From Gammaproteobacteria bacterium (GTDB taxonomy: Bacteria > Pseudomonadota > Gammaproteobacteria > Steroidobacterales > Steroidobacteraceae): a stretch of 40,086 bases of DNA. The position numbers and the translations under genes were made by a program. Within the stretch, counting starts at the first letter, position 1; each line of letters opens with the position of its first letter. The stretch spans positions 1 to 40,086 of the forward strand of contig DAHXNE010000083.1 of NCBI GenBank assembly GCA_027366635.1, in the 5' to 3' direction. Of this stretch, positions 1 through 9,073 are shown in pieces. Under the pieces are notes generated by a model, which had not been told where the DNA came from, did not search any database, and was given only the letters and a program-made list of their open reading frames with translations.

Positions 1-51
1 CCAGTCGCTTCCGGGGAACAAATTCGGCGATTCCATGGTGCTGTTTTTCAT
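1..51 (-). CDS. N-terminal fragment of an unidentified gene
   Basis: The first 17 codons of a minus-strand gene run off the left edge of the window and read MKNSTMESPNLFPGSDW. A strong ribosome-binding site (GAGGAG) lies 8 nt upstream of the ATG, which makes a genuine translation start likely. Seventeen residues are too few to assign a family. The gene is divergent from the methyltransferase gene that begins at 179, so the roughly 125 nt between them should hold promoters for both. Confidence 0.6.
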   Translation of the reverse strand, partial: MKNSTMESPNLFPGSDW

Positions 52-178
52 GGCGTAGTCTCCTCGGTGCCGCCTACGTCGTGATTGCCTTGGAATTCAA
101 TTAATCTTCATCTATCTTCGAATCCCCACCGGCTTCGCGACCAGACTCCCGTCAATTTGGATAAGAGCGACCAAGAAT

Positions 179-1147
179 ATGAAGGACACAAAATCGCGCC
201 TGGCAACGCGCATCACCATCCCAATTATCGATCTGCTGATGCTCCCGTTCGTGATTCCCTCCGCCATTATCCTCAAATCCGTCCGGCGGCAAGGGTTGCA
301 CCGCTTAAAGATGTGCCGGGCCGTGCTCGTGCGCATCGGCGTGCTGCCGATCAAGAAGCACTACTACGAGCCGTTCGTCGACGCGAGTGACCTTAAGCGT
401 CCGCTCGAGGAAGCGCGGTCGCTGCCCGGAATCGAATGGAATATCCCTGGCCAGCTTGAGCTGCTCGGCCGCCTCCGGTATGAGAGCGAAATTGCGCACA
501 TCACAACTCACCGTGACGATCCCTATGCATTCTTTCTGGACAACGGCTCCTTCGAGCGCGGGGACGCGGAATTTCTTTATCAACTGATCCGCGCGGTAAA
601 GCCACGACGGATTATAGAGGTCGGGAGCGGGAATTCGACCCTCATCGCGCGTGAAGCGCTCGAGCGCAACCGCGCAGAAGGTCACGAGTACACTCAGACT
701 TGCATCGAGCCATTCGAACAACCGTGGCTCGAAAAGGCGGGACTGACAGTAATACGTCAGAGGGTGGAGGAAGTGGACCGGTCACTGTTCTCGATGCTTG
801 AGGCCGGCGACATCCTGTTCATTGACTCCTCACACATCATTCGTCCGCAAGGAGATGTGCTGACCGAGTATCTGGAGATCCTTCCGACGCTGAAGCCTGG
901 AGTAATCGTACACATCCACGACATCCTCTCTCCGCGCGATTACCATCGGGGATGGGTGCTGGAGCAGATGCGGCTGTGGAACGAGCAGTACTTGCTGGAG
1001 GCTTTCCTGAGCCACAACCGTTCCTGGAAGGTAATTGGGGCGCTGAACCTGCTCAAGCACAATCATTTCGAGCAATTGCGTCGCGTCTGCCCGTTTCTCA
1101 AGCCGGAAACGGAACCGGTTTCATTCTACATCCAGCGAGTGGCGTAG
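179..1147 (+). CDS. class I SAM-dependent methyltransferase (Methyltransf_24-like)
   Basis: A 322-aa protein. Residues 145-153 (IEVGSGNST) are the glycine-rich SAM-binding motif I of Rossmann-fold methyltransferases, and a later acidic stretch (DILFIDSSH) fits the post-motif of the Methyltransf_24 type found near polysaccharide and sugar genes. A hydrophobic segment at about residues 12-33 could anchor the protein in the membrane. The ATG has only a weak upstream purine run. The substrate cannot be told: there are no sugar-biosynthesis neighbours in the window. The family call rests on the motif and overall layout. Confidence 0.8.
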   Translation: MKDTKSRLATRITIPIIDLLMLPFVIPSAIILKSVRRQGLHRLKMCRAVLVRIGVLPIKKHYYEPFVDASDLKRPLEEARSLPGIEWNIPGQLELLGRLRYESEIAHITTHRDDPYAFFLDNGSFERGDAEFLYQLIRAVKPRRIIEVGSGNSTLIAREALERNRAEGHEYTQTCIEPFEQPWLEKAGLTVIRQRVEEVDRSLFSMLEAGDILFIDSSHIIRPQGDVLTEYLEILPTLKPGVIVHIHDILSPRDYHRGWVLEQMRLWNEQYLLEAFLSHNRSWKVIGALNLLKHNHFEQLRRVCPFLKPETEPVSFYIQRVA

Positions 1148-1576
1148 GGGTCGAGTGTGCGGCGGTTCGTCGCCAGAGGCGTCACGGTCATGCGTGATCT
1201 CGACTGCCGGGACGCAGCAACCGTCGGGCCCGCCTCCTGGCTGTTGGGCACCTCGAAAAATCAGAATACAGGCTCTGCCGGAGGTAGTCGACATGGAAAA
1301 GAGGTTCAATCCGGGTTTCTCAATACATTTTAGGCTGATTCCAACGCAGTGCAGCCTTGGTGCATGGAAGTGCTGCATCGAATCATGAGCACCTAGTCCA
1401 TGGGCGCCCTCACGTTCAAGCGACCACGTGGAACGGATGCCCGGCATGCAGCGACCGCAACCTGGATGCAGTCATCGACATCATCTACCTCGCGGTCGGT
1501 GGCTTCGATATCCCTGCGCACGTTCCGAGCAATTTGCGAACACTCAGATGTCATCGCTCACGCCGGAAATTCTGCG
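1148..1576. other. intergenic stretch with no recognisable gene
   Basis: About 430 nt between the methyltransferase stop and the serine-hydrolase relic. The short open frames here lack a family signature and a convincing ribosome-binding site. I see no RNA gene, repeat or clear terminator. Confidence 0.5.
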
Positions 1577-2147
1577 CTACCCATGCCACTTGCCCTTTGG
1601 GAATGCCGGATATAGCCAAAAAACCACGTACCACTTGCCTTCGGTTTCGAAGTGCGTGGCATCCGCCTCCAGTGCTGGCGGCAGCAGCTTTCCGCTCTGC
1701 AGCGCCTCGGCGAACTTCAGCATGTCACCTACCGTCGAATAGCCCCCGCGCTCTGCCGCGCCGCGCAGGGGTCCGAGCATCTGGCGCGTGCCGGCAGCGC
1801 GCCATGGCCGCCTTGCCTTCGGCATCGGCGATGCGCGGCGCAGGAATCTCGGCACCCGATTTCTGCAGGACCGTCCCGGTGACGCGGCCCGTGGCGTCGG
1901 TGGTGAAGGTGAACTGGGCGGGAATGCTCAAGCCGCTGAGGAAGAGTTCGTTGGCGCTGTCGGGATATATGGGGATTGCCGCTCGGCCGAGCGGGCCCGC
2001 GAAGTGGTGGTCGCCCCGGCGGCTGACGAGGTAGATAATGCTGCCGTTGACCGGGTAGCGACCGGCTAACTTGTCGAACTGCGCCAGCATAAGAGAGATC
2101 TCGGTACGCGGCCGCCCGTTCTCTTGGTTGCCCATGCATTGCTCCAA
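1577..2147 (-). pseudogene. serine hydrolase (beta-lactamase family) relic, frameshifted and rearranged
   Basis: Two minus-strand fragments in different frames. The first (about 2147-1850) resembles the small beta-rich tail domain that follows many class C beta-lactamase-like hydrolases: it contains FTFTTDATGRVTG and a motif like QNGRDIPAPRI, here KSGAEIPAPRI. The second (about 1790-1577) contains GGYSTVGDMLKFAEALQSGK, typical of the end of the hydrolase domain itself. The usual order is hydrolase then tail, so the order here is inverted as well as frameshifted. The catalytic SxxK motif is absent. It is probably a dead remnant shaped by rearrangement. Confidence 0.6.
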
Positions 2148-2235
2148 TCGCCCGAATTAGGCGTGGCGGAAGCGCGACAAATCCCTGTCACCACGAGTTA
2201 CGCGCGCGTGCCGGAAACACACGACTCGCGAAGGC

Positions 2236-2697
2236 CGGCTGCATTTGGCGGTGATCATCGCCTTGCAGCCGCGCCGAGTGCTCGGCTGCGGCCTCTCGGA
2301 CCGCGTGCCCGACGAGTTGGTGCTCAATGCGCTGCGCAATGCCTGCTATCTCGATCCACCACTTGCCGGCACGCTGTTCCATTCCGACCGCGGCAGTCAA
2401 TACGCCAGCGATGATTTCCGCGCGGCGCTCGCCGTACTTGGCATGGTGGTCAGCATGAGTCGGAAGCAAAACTGTTGGGGCAATGCGGTCGCTGAGAGCC
2501 TCTATGCGACATTGAAGGCCGACGAGGCCACGCGGCCGTATGCGACAAAGCAGGAGGCGCATCGGACGATCGTGCAATACATCCACGGACTTTACAACCT
2601 AATCCGCCTGCGCTCATCACTCGGATACTGTCTCCCAACGAGTACGCGCAGATTGATAGACGTGCGTCAAAACCCGCCCAAGAGATCCGCGGCGTAG
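2236..2697 (+). pseudogene. truncated IS3-family transposase (OrfB, C-terminal part)
   Basis: About 150 codons match the C-terminal half of the IS3-type DDE integrase core. The second catalytic Asp is in HSDRGSQYAS, and the catalytic Glu is in NAVAESLYATLK after a variant of the family's CWDNA motif, here CWGNA. The closing YN-RLRSSLGY pattern is present. The N-terminal half with the first catalytic Asp and the OrfA gene are missing, and I see no terminal inverted repeats, so the copy is inactive. It abuts the serine-hydrolase relic and may have helped scramble it. Confidence 0.85.
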
Positions 2698-2800
2698 GGA
2701 CCACTTCAAACATCTTATTCAAGCTCATAGAGGAGCGGCGTCGCTGCGAACGAGCGGGCGCTCTTGACGGCGATGGAACTTCGCGACACACTCTGCCGCG

Positions 2801-2985
2801 CGTACTGGTTCCCCGGTTTAGGCCGGGGAGGCAAGAGGGAATGCGGTGAGGCGAAAGCCGATGCCGCAGCTACCCCCGTAACTGTAGGCGGCGAGTCCGC
2901 GTCCATGATGGCCACTGGGAAACTGGGAAGGCCGGACGCAGGATCATGACCCGCGAGCCAGGAGACCTGCCAGTACGGTCACCCA
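2801..2985 (+). promoter_or_regulatory. cobalamin (AdoCbl) riboswitch upstream of btuB
   Basis: The canonical B12-box motif AGCCAGGAGACCTGCC is at 2956-2971. Upstream lie the other conserved blocks in order: a hairpin at about 2811-2827, GAGGGAA followed by GGTG near 2834-2848, and the GATGCCGC ... CCCCGTAACTG block near 2860-2884. This arrangement is diagnostic of the cobalamin riboswitch family. It lies about 205 nt before the btuB start on the same strand, so it should repress the receptor when adenosylcobalamin is plentiful. Confidence 0.93.
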
Positions 2986-3160
2986 ACCGGTGGGCGGGGC
3001 GTACCACACGGAGCGGTCATTCGCAGCGGTGACATTGGGACCGATGCGGAGGCCGTGGGATAGCATTCCACAACCACCGAATTCAGACGCGAGTGCGGCG
3101 CTGGGGCGCTGCACTTGCCAGCTGTGTTCGCGTTGTTCGCATCGGCTGTCGTTACTACAG

Positions 3161-3184
3161 CCCCGGAAGGGGACGTGAACGGAG
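3161..3184 (+). promoter_or_regulatory. hairpin and ribosome-binding site in the btuB leader
   Basis: A short CCCC-GGAA-GGGG hairpin (3161-3172) sits directly before GGAG (3181-3184), which is 7 nt upstream of the ATG at 3192. The GGAG fixes the btuB start. The hairpin may belong to the riboswitch expression platform that opens or hides the ribosome-binding site. That role is inferred from position only. Confidence 0.45.
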
Positions 3185-3191
3185 CACTGCA

Positions 3192-5210
3192 ATGCGAATG
3201 GTCCGGATACCCACTTGTCTTACTTGCTCGCCACAGGGAGGGCTCGCGCTGGAAATGACGAGCTCGCGGTTGTCGCTCGCGTGGGCGGTTCGTCCGAGGG
3301 ATAATGGGCGGGAAGCCGGCCGCCGGCGGCGATTCGCGGCGGGATACCGCGTGTGGATGGGGCTTTTGTGCGTGGCGATGATTGCGACACCCGCGCTCGC
3401 CACAGTGGCGCCTGACGGCGTGTCGACGGTCGTCATTTCAGCCGCCACCTTTCCTCAGGCCCTGGCGCAGACGTTGCCGACGGTGAGCGTGATCACTCGG
3501 CTGCAGATCGAGCAAAGTGGCGTGAAAAATCTCTCGACGCTACTGCAGCGGGTGGCCGGCGTGCAGATCACCACGAACGGCGGACCCGGGCACACGGCGA
3601 CGACCTATCTTGAGGGATTCGGCGGCACAGATGCGGGAGTGCTGGTCTTGCTCGATGGCGTGCCAATGACGGCCGAAGACGCCTCGGGTGGCGGCGACTA
3701 TCTTGAGAACCTGACCACCGATCAAATCGAGCGCATCGAGGTCGTTCACGGCAACGTCTCGGCGATATATGGATCGGGTGCGATTGGCGGTGTCATTCTA
3801 ATCACCACGCGCCAAGGCGGCCGTAAGCATCAGGCGGACCTCGCGGTGACCGCCGGAAGCCGTAACACGGTGACGGTATCGGCCAACGCCAGCGGCCAGA
3901 TTCACGATACGCGCCTGCAGGTCGGGATTAGTCGTTACACGACCGCTGGCATTCCGTCGATCAACCCGCGACAGAGTACCTCTGTGACCTCGAACCAGTC
4001 CGATGGATATCACAACCTGACGGTAAACGGATCGGTCGTGCAGGAATTTTCCCGGCACGGGCAGCTCGGCGCGCGCGCCTTCCTGACCGACGGACACTAC
4101 AGCTATGACAACGAGGCCGCGGGAGGGCAAACGAAGGAAAGTCTGTTTCAGGTCTTCGGCAGCAACCAAATCGGGTCCGTCTGGACCTCGCACATCAGTG
4201 TGTCTCGTCAGCGCACCGAAAACATCAATCTCGGCAGCTACCCCGCGATGTATCGCTCCACGCACTTCGATGTCCTGTGGCGGAACGTCGTGCGACTTTC
4301 CAAAGACTGGACACTGACCGGCGGCGCGACGCATCAGCGCCAGTCGGTCACGAGCGCCGAGCAGGGCGACATTCCGAGCGCCGCGCGCAACGTGACTGCC
4401 GTCTTCGCCGGGCTGAACGGCTCGTCCGCTGGTAATGAAATCCAGTTGAACCTGCGGCATGACCAGTTCGGAGGATATGCGAGCAACAAGAATACCTTCT
4501 ATGCCGGCTACGGACGGCAATTTGGGCATGGATTCGCGGCGATCGCCAGCTACTCAAGCGCATTCAACGTGCCGCCGCTCGGCTATCTTTACTACAGCAA
4601 CCCGTACTGGGCAGCTAATCCACTGTTGAAGCCCGAATCGGCCCACACGGTGCAGACCGCCTTGCAATGGACGGGGGCTGCGGACAATGTGCGCTTGACG
4701 CTGTTTCAGACGACCGGCAACGACATGTGGGGCTTTGGGGCGACGCCGAACGGCATTACGCAGTTTCAAAACATCGACCGCACGCGTACGCGTGGCGCTG
4801 AGCTTTCGGCTCGTGGAGGATGGGAGCGCTGGAGCTATGAGGCGAATGTGACCCTGCAACAGCCGATCGCGCTTAGCGAGCCAGGCCGGCCGACTTTGCA
4901 GCGTCTAGCCAGAAGCATGGCCAACGTCAATCTCGAGTATGAGTTTCGGAAGATAACAACAGGAGTACTTTTACACTACGTCGGGCCGCGACCGGATGTG
5001 GCGTACTCGGCGACGGCTGCGGCAATTCCCGTCACTCTCGGTAGCTACACCACGGTCAGTCTGAGCGCGGAAGGGCCGATCGGGCCGGATTTGCGGTGGA
5101 ACGTCCGAGCCGATAATTTGTTCGATAAACGCTACGAGACGGCATACAGCTATAACTCCACGCCGTTTGAGGTGTTCGTGGGGGTGACGTGGAGTCCGTT
5201 GGGACTCTGA
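3192..5210 (+). CDS. btuB: TonB-dependent vitamin B12 outer-membrane receptor, BtuB-like
   Basis: A 672-aa outer-membrane receptor. A TonB-box-like STVVISA precedes a plug domain with the family pattern (LSTLLQRVAGVQIT, VLVLLDGVPM, QIERIEVVHGNVSAIYGSGA, GGVILITTRQG) and a 22-strand-type barrel. The plug closely follows E. coli BtuB, and the upstream cobalamin riboswitch supports corrinoid as substrate. The ATG at 3192 has GGAG at the right distance. The hydrophobic signal segment (MGLLCVAMIATPALA) then begins only at about residue 56, an unusually long n-region, so a later start (for example ATG at 3255) is possible. The final residue is Leu rather than the common aromatic. The gene is convergent with the B12 operon. 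Confidence 0.92.
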   Translation: MRMVRIPTCLTCSPQGGLALEMTSSRLSLAWAVRPRDNGREAGRRRRFAAGYRVWMGLLCVAMIATPALATVAPDGVSTVVISAATFPQALAQTLPTVSVITRLQIEQSGVKNLSTLLQRVAGVQITTNGGPGHTATTYLEGFGGTDAGVLVLLDGVPMTAEDASGGGDYLENLTTDQIERIEVVHGNVSAIYGSGAIGGVILITTRQGGRKHQADLAVTAGSRNTVTVSANASGQIHDTRLQVGISRYTTAGIPSINPRQSTSVTSNQSDGYHNLTVNGSVVQEFSRHGQLGARAFLTDGHYSYDNEAAGGQTKESLFQVFGSNQIGSVWTSHISVSRQRTENINLGSYPAMYRSTHFDVLWRNVVRLSKDWTLTGGATHQRQSVTSAEQGDIPSAARNVTAVFAGLNGSSAGNEIQLNLRHDQFGGYASNKNTFYAGYGRQFGHGFAAIASYSSAFNVPPLGYLYYSNPYWAANPLLKPESAHTVQTALQWTGAADNVRLTLFQTTGNDMWGFGATPNGITQFQNIDRTRTRGAELSARGGWERWSYEANVTLQQPIALSEPGRPTLQRLARSMANVNLEYEFRKITTGVLLHYVGPRPDVAYSATAAAIPVTLGSYTTVSLSAEGPIGPDLRWNVRADNLFDKRYETAYSYNSTPFEVFVGVTWSPLGL

Positions 5211-5514
5211 GACGGAAGCCGTCGCCGTGCTTGGTGCTTGCCCCGCGAGCAGGCCGTCCGCGCTGCGATCGGCGGGTGGACGGGGTGTTGCCGAGGTGTA
5301 CGCGACCCAAAACTGGGCAGATGGCAGGTGGAGTGATGCCGGGGCGCGCGGATGAGGCCATGCCGCCTGCTGCCGGGGGAGTTCGCAGCGCAGCGGTGAT
5401 GTCCGCGGAGCCTGTCCGTCGCCTGCGGATGGCGCGGCGGAGCGCTCGAGTTGCGAGTCGCGGCATCGGTGCGCGGATCTGGCGCTGCGAAACTCTTCTG
5501 CGGTGCCGTATTAG
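5211..5514. other. spacer between btuB and the insertion sequence
   Basis: About 300 nt. A weak GACGG-AAG-CCGTC hairpin overlaps the btuB stop but has no T-run. I see no convincing gene. Before the IS arrived this was the convergent spacer between btuB and pduX. Confidence 0.5.
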
Positions 5515-5532
5515 CCCAACTTGAGCAGAATC
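5515..5532 (+). repeat. left terminal inverted repeat of the IS
   Basis: 18 bp, a perfect match to the reverse complement of 7518-7535. Similarity stops right after position 5532, and the outer end abuts the TTAG duplication. Confidence 0.95.
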
Positions 5533-5612
5533 CCCGAGCGCGAGGCCGTTTTTTTGTGACCGGCTTGTAATCGGATCATGCACTTGCGTGGGCTTTTGGG
5601 GCAAAAACGGCG

Positions 5613-5624
5613 TGTAGTGCCGAC
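5613..5624 (+). repeat. subterminal direct repeat within the IS, left copy
   Basis: TGTAGTGCCGAC occurs here and again at 7467-7478 in the same orientation, flanking the transposase gene inside the inverted repeats. It may be a transposase-binding or structural motif. Confidence 0.6.
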
Positions 5625-5668
5625 CTTGGTCGTTGGCTTTTGGCGCCGGATCGGCTCTGATAGGCGCC

Positions 5669-7435
5669 ATGTACTTGCGCTACACGACGCGTAAGAAGGA
5701 CGGCAAGACGCACCGGTACTGGCGGCTGGTGCAGAGCGTGCGCATCGGCCGGCGCGTGGTTCAGCAGACCGTGGCGCATCTGGGCGAGCTCGATGCCCAG
5801 GGGCGAGTGCAGGCGCGCGCCTTGGCACGAGGTCTGATCGGCGCGCCGGAACAAGCGGAGCTGTTCGACGACGGCACACAGCATCAGAGTGTGCCGGTGC
5901 GATTGAAGGGAGTGCGCATTGAGCGGTCGCGGCAGTTCGGGGATGTGTATCTGGCGCTGGCGTTGTGGCGCGGGGTGGGGCTGGAGGAGTTTTGCCATCA
6001 AGTGCTGAGTTCGGGCAAGGAGCAGGTCGGCTGGGAGAAGGTTGCCGCGGTGTTGGTTGCGGCGCGACTGTGCGAACCCTCGAGCGAGCTGCACATCGCG
6101 CAGGACTGGTACCGACGCACAGCGCTTGGGGATCTGCTGCAACTCGATGACCTGCAAATCAACAAGGACCGGCTGTATCGCGGGCTGGATGAGCTGCTCG
6201 AACACAAAGCGGCGCTCGAAGCGCATCTGTCCAAGCGCTACGGGGAGCTCTTTTCGGCCGAGAACGAGGTGCTGCTGTATGACGTGACGAGCACCTATTT
6301 TGAAGGCCAGGCCAACGGCAACGAGCTTGCCAAGCGCGGGTATAGCCGCGACCATCGTCCCGATTGCAAGCAGGTGTGCATCGCCCTGGTGGTGAGCTTT
6401 GACGGCTTTCCCCTGGGTTACGAGGTCTTTGCCGGCAATACCCATGATTCGACCACGTTGCAACACATCGTGGAGACCATGGAGCGCCGCCATGGTGTGC
6501 TCGGCCGGGTGTGGATTGCCGATCGCGGCATGGCGAGTGCGAAAAATCTGGCGTGGCTGCGCGCGAGCGGCCGACGCTACATCATCGGTGCGCCGAAATC
6601 CGAGCTCAAGCACTGCCAGGCGGCGCTCGCCGAGCCGACCGGTTGGCACCTGATTCGCGAGGGGGTCGAAGTCAAGCGGCTCGAGGGCACGGTGCCCGAG
6701 GAGCGCTTCATCCTGTGTCGCTCGGCGGACCGACGCGCGAAAGAGCGCGCCATGCATGAGAAGTTCAGTACCCGCATCGAGGCGGCGCTCGAGCGCCTGC
6801 AGGGGCGCATCGCCAAGGCCAAGAAGCCCCTCGATAAGGCCCAGGTGTCGCGCCAGATCGGTCGACTCCTGCAGCGCAATTCGCGCGCCGCCGCACGCTT
6901 CGAGACTACCCTACAGGACGATGACAGCGCGGCCGGTTTCACCTTGCGTGTACGACAAAACGCCGAGTTCGATCGCTGGGCGGCGATGTCGGAAGGCGCC
7001 TATGTGCTGCGCTCGAACGTCACCGACTGGAATGAGGAGAAACTCTGGAAAGCCTACATTCAACTCACACAGGCCGAAGCCGCCTTTCGCATCAACAAGG
7101 ACCAATTGTGCGTGCGGCCGATCTGGCATCAACGCGCCGATCGCGTCCAGGCGCATATCCTCGTGTGCTTCCTCGCCTTCGTGCTGTGGAAGACGCTCGA
7201 GATGTGGCAACAACGCGCCGGCCTCGGCAATTCACCCCGCACGGTGCTGGAAGAATTCGCCCGCATCCAATCTCACGACGTCATCCTGCCGATGGCCACT
7301 CAGGGTGAAGTCCGCTTGCGCTGTGTCACCCAGCCCGATGCCGCACAGACCGTATTGCTCGAGCGACTCGGCATCGTGCTACCAAAGCGCCTGCGCATCC
7401 CCGCCATAGACCTGCCCGCCGTCCTCAGCGCCTGA
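5669..7435 (+). CDS. IS1634-family DDE transposase
   Basis: A 588-aa transposase. Recognisable blocks are [10 protein letters not shown] (first Asp region), the [14 protein letters not shown] segment, [15 protein letters not shown], and [13 protein letters not shown] (second Asp region), followed by a long helical insertion and a C-terminal portion with [16 protein letters not shown], all typical of IS1634-like members of the IS4 superfamily. The ATG at 5669 is preferred over an upstream in-frame TTG (5633), because protein similarity begins at [20 protein letters not shown]. Length is normal and there are no internal stops. The gene fills most of the element. Confidence 0.93.
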   Translation: MYLRYTTRKKDGKTHRYWRLVQSVRIGRRVVQQTVAHLGELDAQGRVQARALARGLIGAPEQAELFDDGTQHQSVPVRLKGVRIERSRQFGDVYLALALWRGVGLEEFCHQVLSSGKEQVGWEKVAAVLVAARLCEPSSELHIAQDWYRRTALGDLLQLDDLQINKDRLYRGLDELLEHKAALEAHLSKRYGELFSAENEVLLYDVTSTYFEGQANGNELAKRGYSRDHRPDCKQVCIALVVSFDGFPLGYEVFAGNTHDSTTLQHIVETMERRHGVLGRVWIADRGMASAKNLAWLRASGRRYIIGAPKSELKHCQAALAEPTGWHLIREGVEVKRLEGTVPEERFILCRSADRRAKERAMHEKFSTRIEAALERLQGRIAKAKKPLDKAQVSRQIGRLLQRNSRAAARFETTLQDDDSAAGFTLRVRQNAEFDRWAAMSEGAYVLRSNVTDWNEEKLWKAYIQLTQAEAAFRINKDQLCVRPIWHQRADRVQAHILVCFLAFVLWKTLEMWQQRAGLGNSPRTVLEEFARIQSHDVILPMATQGEVRLRCVTQPDAAQTVLLERLGIVLPKRLRIPAIDLPAVLSA

Positions 7436-7440
7436 CCCAG

Positions 7441-7458
7441 CCGGGCGCACCGGCCCGG
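7441..7458 (+). terminator. hairpin after the transposase gene
   Basis: A perfect 6-bp stem, CCGGGC-GCACCG-GCCCGG, starting 5 nt after the transposase stop. There is no real T-run, so terminator function is uncertain. Confidence 0.35.
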
Positions 7459-7466
7459 GCCAGATT

Positions 7467-7478
7467 TGTAGTGCCGAC
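7467..7478 (+). repeat. subterminal direct repeat within the IS, right copy
   Basis: Second copy of TGTAGTGCCGAC; the first is at 5613-5624. Confidence 0.6.
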
Positions 7479-7517
7479 TTTTCGCCTAACCCATTGATCT
7501 TCCTGACCTCCACCCCC

Positions 7518-7535
7518 GATTCTGCTCAAGTTGGG
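7518..7535 (+). repeat. right terminal inverted repeat of the IS
   Basis: 18 bp, the reverse complement of 5515-5532. It is followed directly by TTAG, whose complement supplies the TAA stop of pduX. Confidence 0.95.
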
Positions 7536-8474
7536 TTAGGCGGTGCCTGAGCGGGGCTGGGGTCCGGTGTGGGCCAGACCGAGTGGAGCCATTCCGAGCG
7601 AACGTAGCCGCGTGAGCAGTGGCGTGAGCGTGCGTGGCGCCGTCTGCGGATCGAACAGGATTCCTGCAAGGGTTCCGGAGTGCGCGATTTGCAGGCCGAG
7701 CGCGCCATTGGTGAGGCTCAGTGCCCGTACGGCGTGAAATCCTCGCATGGGCACAGTGCTCTGATGGAGTTCGGCGCTGCGGGTTGCGACCGCGGCGATC
7801 GCGGCGGCATCGTGCGCCTGGAACGCGGTTCGCGCTTGCTGCAGAAGCATACGGTATTGCTCCCGCAGAGCTTCACCGCCGGGCAAGGGTAGTCGCAACG
7901 TATCGCGGCCGGCCGAGCCCGGATCGGTGTCCACGCTGAGCAGCAGGAACTCCGGGATCCAGTGTCCCCAGTGTTCGAGGACGCGTCCCTCACGCTGGGC
8001 GAACAACACCGCACCGTCGAACATGAGGGGGTCCGAGGCCACCTCGGCGCTGACCGCGAGTCTGGCGAGCAGGGCCGCATCGGTCTGGGCGTCGCAGGCG
8101 AGACACACTGCCCGGAGGGTGGCGAGTACGTCGCTGGTTGAGGAGCCGAAGCCACGACCCACCGGAATAGGACAATGGATCTTGAGTACTCCGCCGTACT
8201 CGGTGGCATCGAGCGCATCGAGCGCCAGTCGCGCGGCACGCGCGGCTTTCACCTTGCAGGCGGGGTAAACCGCGATCTGTCGTCCTGGCGCAATCCTGAA
8301 ATGCGCTTCGCTGCCGGTTGCTGGCACCGGCAGACTCACCAGACAGGCGACAGGGTCGGTGCGCGCCTGGGATTGTGGCCACCAAAGGCCCTGGAGAATC
8401 TCGCCGTGATGCCGGCCGGCGCGAGCGACGGCGGACGCCGTTGCCGAGACGGGCGTTCGTTGCGCTGAGCGCAT
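7536..8474 (-). CDS. pduX: GHMP-family L-threonine kinase, PduX-like
   Basis: About 312 aa. The GHMP-kinase ATP loop PIPVGRGFGSSTSD is clear, and HHGEILQG near the N terminus matches the start of PduX-type kinases. PduX phosphorylates L-threonine to the O-3-phosphate that CobD decarboxylates to the aminopropanol arm of cobalamin; CobD is encoded in this same operon, which supports the call. The ATG at 8474 overlaps the cobC stop (TGATG); an in-frame ATG at 8489 is an alternative. The TAA stop is formed by the target duplication next to the IS, so the insertion left the coding sequence intact. It is the last gene of the operon. Confidence 0.85.
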   Translation of the reverse strand: MRSAQRTPVSATASAVARAGRHHGEILQGLWWPQSQARTDPVACLVSLPVPATGSEAHFRIAPGRQIAVYPACKVKAARAARLALDALDATEYGGVLKIHCPIPVGRGFGSSTSDVLATLRAVCLACDAQTDAALLARLAVSAEVASDPLMFDGAVLFAQREGRVLEHWGHWIPEFLLLSVDTDPGSAGRDTLRLPLPGGEALREQYRMLLQQARTAFQAHDAAAIAAVATRSAELHQSTVPMRGFHAVRALSLTNGALGLQIAHSGTLAGILFDPQTAPRTLTPLLTRLRSLGMAPLGLAHTGPQPRSGTA

Positions 8475-9073
8475 CAGGCCGGGTGCCATGTTTCGTGGAG
8501 GGCAAAACCGGGATCGGCGCCCGCCGTGCGCGCGCAGAACAGCGCGGTTGCGTAGCGAGAGGTCAGTTGGTAGGCCATCGTGGCCTCAATCCCGCAATAC
8601 GTCTGCAGTAGAAACTGCAGCACGCCTCGGTGCGTCACGATGGCGAGGGTCGTGCACGAGGTGTCCGGCAACCATGCGCCGATTTCCTTGCGGATGCGCG
8701 CCGTGAAATGCGTATACGGCTCCGCGTGGGGTGGGGTGAAGGTCGCAAACCGCTGCAGCCAGTGTTGGGCCTGTTCCGGAAAGCGGGCCTGGACCTGGTC
8801 CCATCGCAGCCCTTCCCAATCGCCAAAGTGCATCTCGCGCAATGCCGGTCTGAGCGTTGCCGGGATCGCGTGCTGCCGGGCCAGTGCCTCGGCGCAGCGG
8901 CGCGAGCGCAGCAGATCGCTGCTGACGAGACGATCAAGCGGCAACCGAGCGAGTTTTCGCTGCAGCGCCCGAAGCTCTACCAACCCCGCTGCGCTCAAGT
9001 CCGGGTCGGTGTGCCCGCAAAAAGTTCCAGCCTGATCGGTGACCGGGTGACGGATCAGAATAAGTTGCCTCAT
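8474..9073 (-). CDS. cobC: alpha-ribazole phosphatase (histidine phosphatase family)
   Basis: A 199-aa histidine phosphatase. The phosphohistidine motif is LIRHP (Arg8, His9), with RHP in place of RHG as in some CobC proteins; the second catalytic His is in IVTHRGVLQ and the conserved Glu region is LREMHFGDWEG. CobC removes the 5'-phosphate from alpha-ribazole phosphate or adenosylcobalamin phosphate late in B12 assembly. Its ATG overlaps the cobS stop as ATGA, so translation is probably coupled. General histidine phosphatases look similar; the position between cobS and pduX decides the call. Confidence 0.9.
   Translation of the reverse strand: MRQLILIRHPVTDQAGTFCGHTDPDLSAAGLVELRALQRKLARLPLDRLVSSDLLRSRRCAEALARQHAIPATLRPALREMHFGDWEGLRWDQVQARFPEQAQHWLQRFATFTPPHAEPYTHFTARIRKEIGAWLPDTSCTTLAIVTHRGVLQFLLQTYCGIEATMAYQLTSRYATALFCARTAGADPGFALHETWHPA

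Larger units (their letters stand above)
5515..7535 (+). mobile_element. complete IS1634-type insertion sequence, 2021 bp
   Basis: The element is bounded by perfect 18-bp terminal inverted repeats (CCCAACTTGAGCAGAATC at 5515-5532, its reverse complement at 7518-7535) and flanked by a 4-bp direct repeat TTAG (5511-5514 and 7536-7539), which looks like a target-site duplication. It carries one full-length transposase gene. All parts are intact, so it may be active or recently inserted. It lies between btuB and pduX, with its right edge touching the pduX stop codon. Confidence 0.93.

Noticed and set aside
2990-3178. A 62-codon frame between the riboswitch and btuB
   Set aside because: No ribosome-binding site or family; it lies in the riboswitch expression platform.
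5189-5524. A 111-codon plus-strand frame after btuB
   Set aside because: It starts inside btuB, ends inside the IS repeat, and shows no coding bias or motif.
5576-6757. A 393-codon minus-strand open frame in the IS
   Set aside because: Opposite the intact transposase, with His/Gln-rich low-complexity composition.
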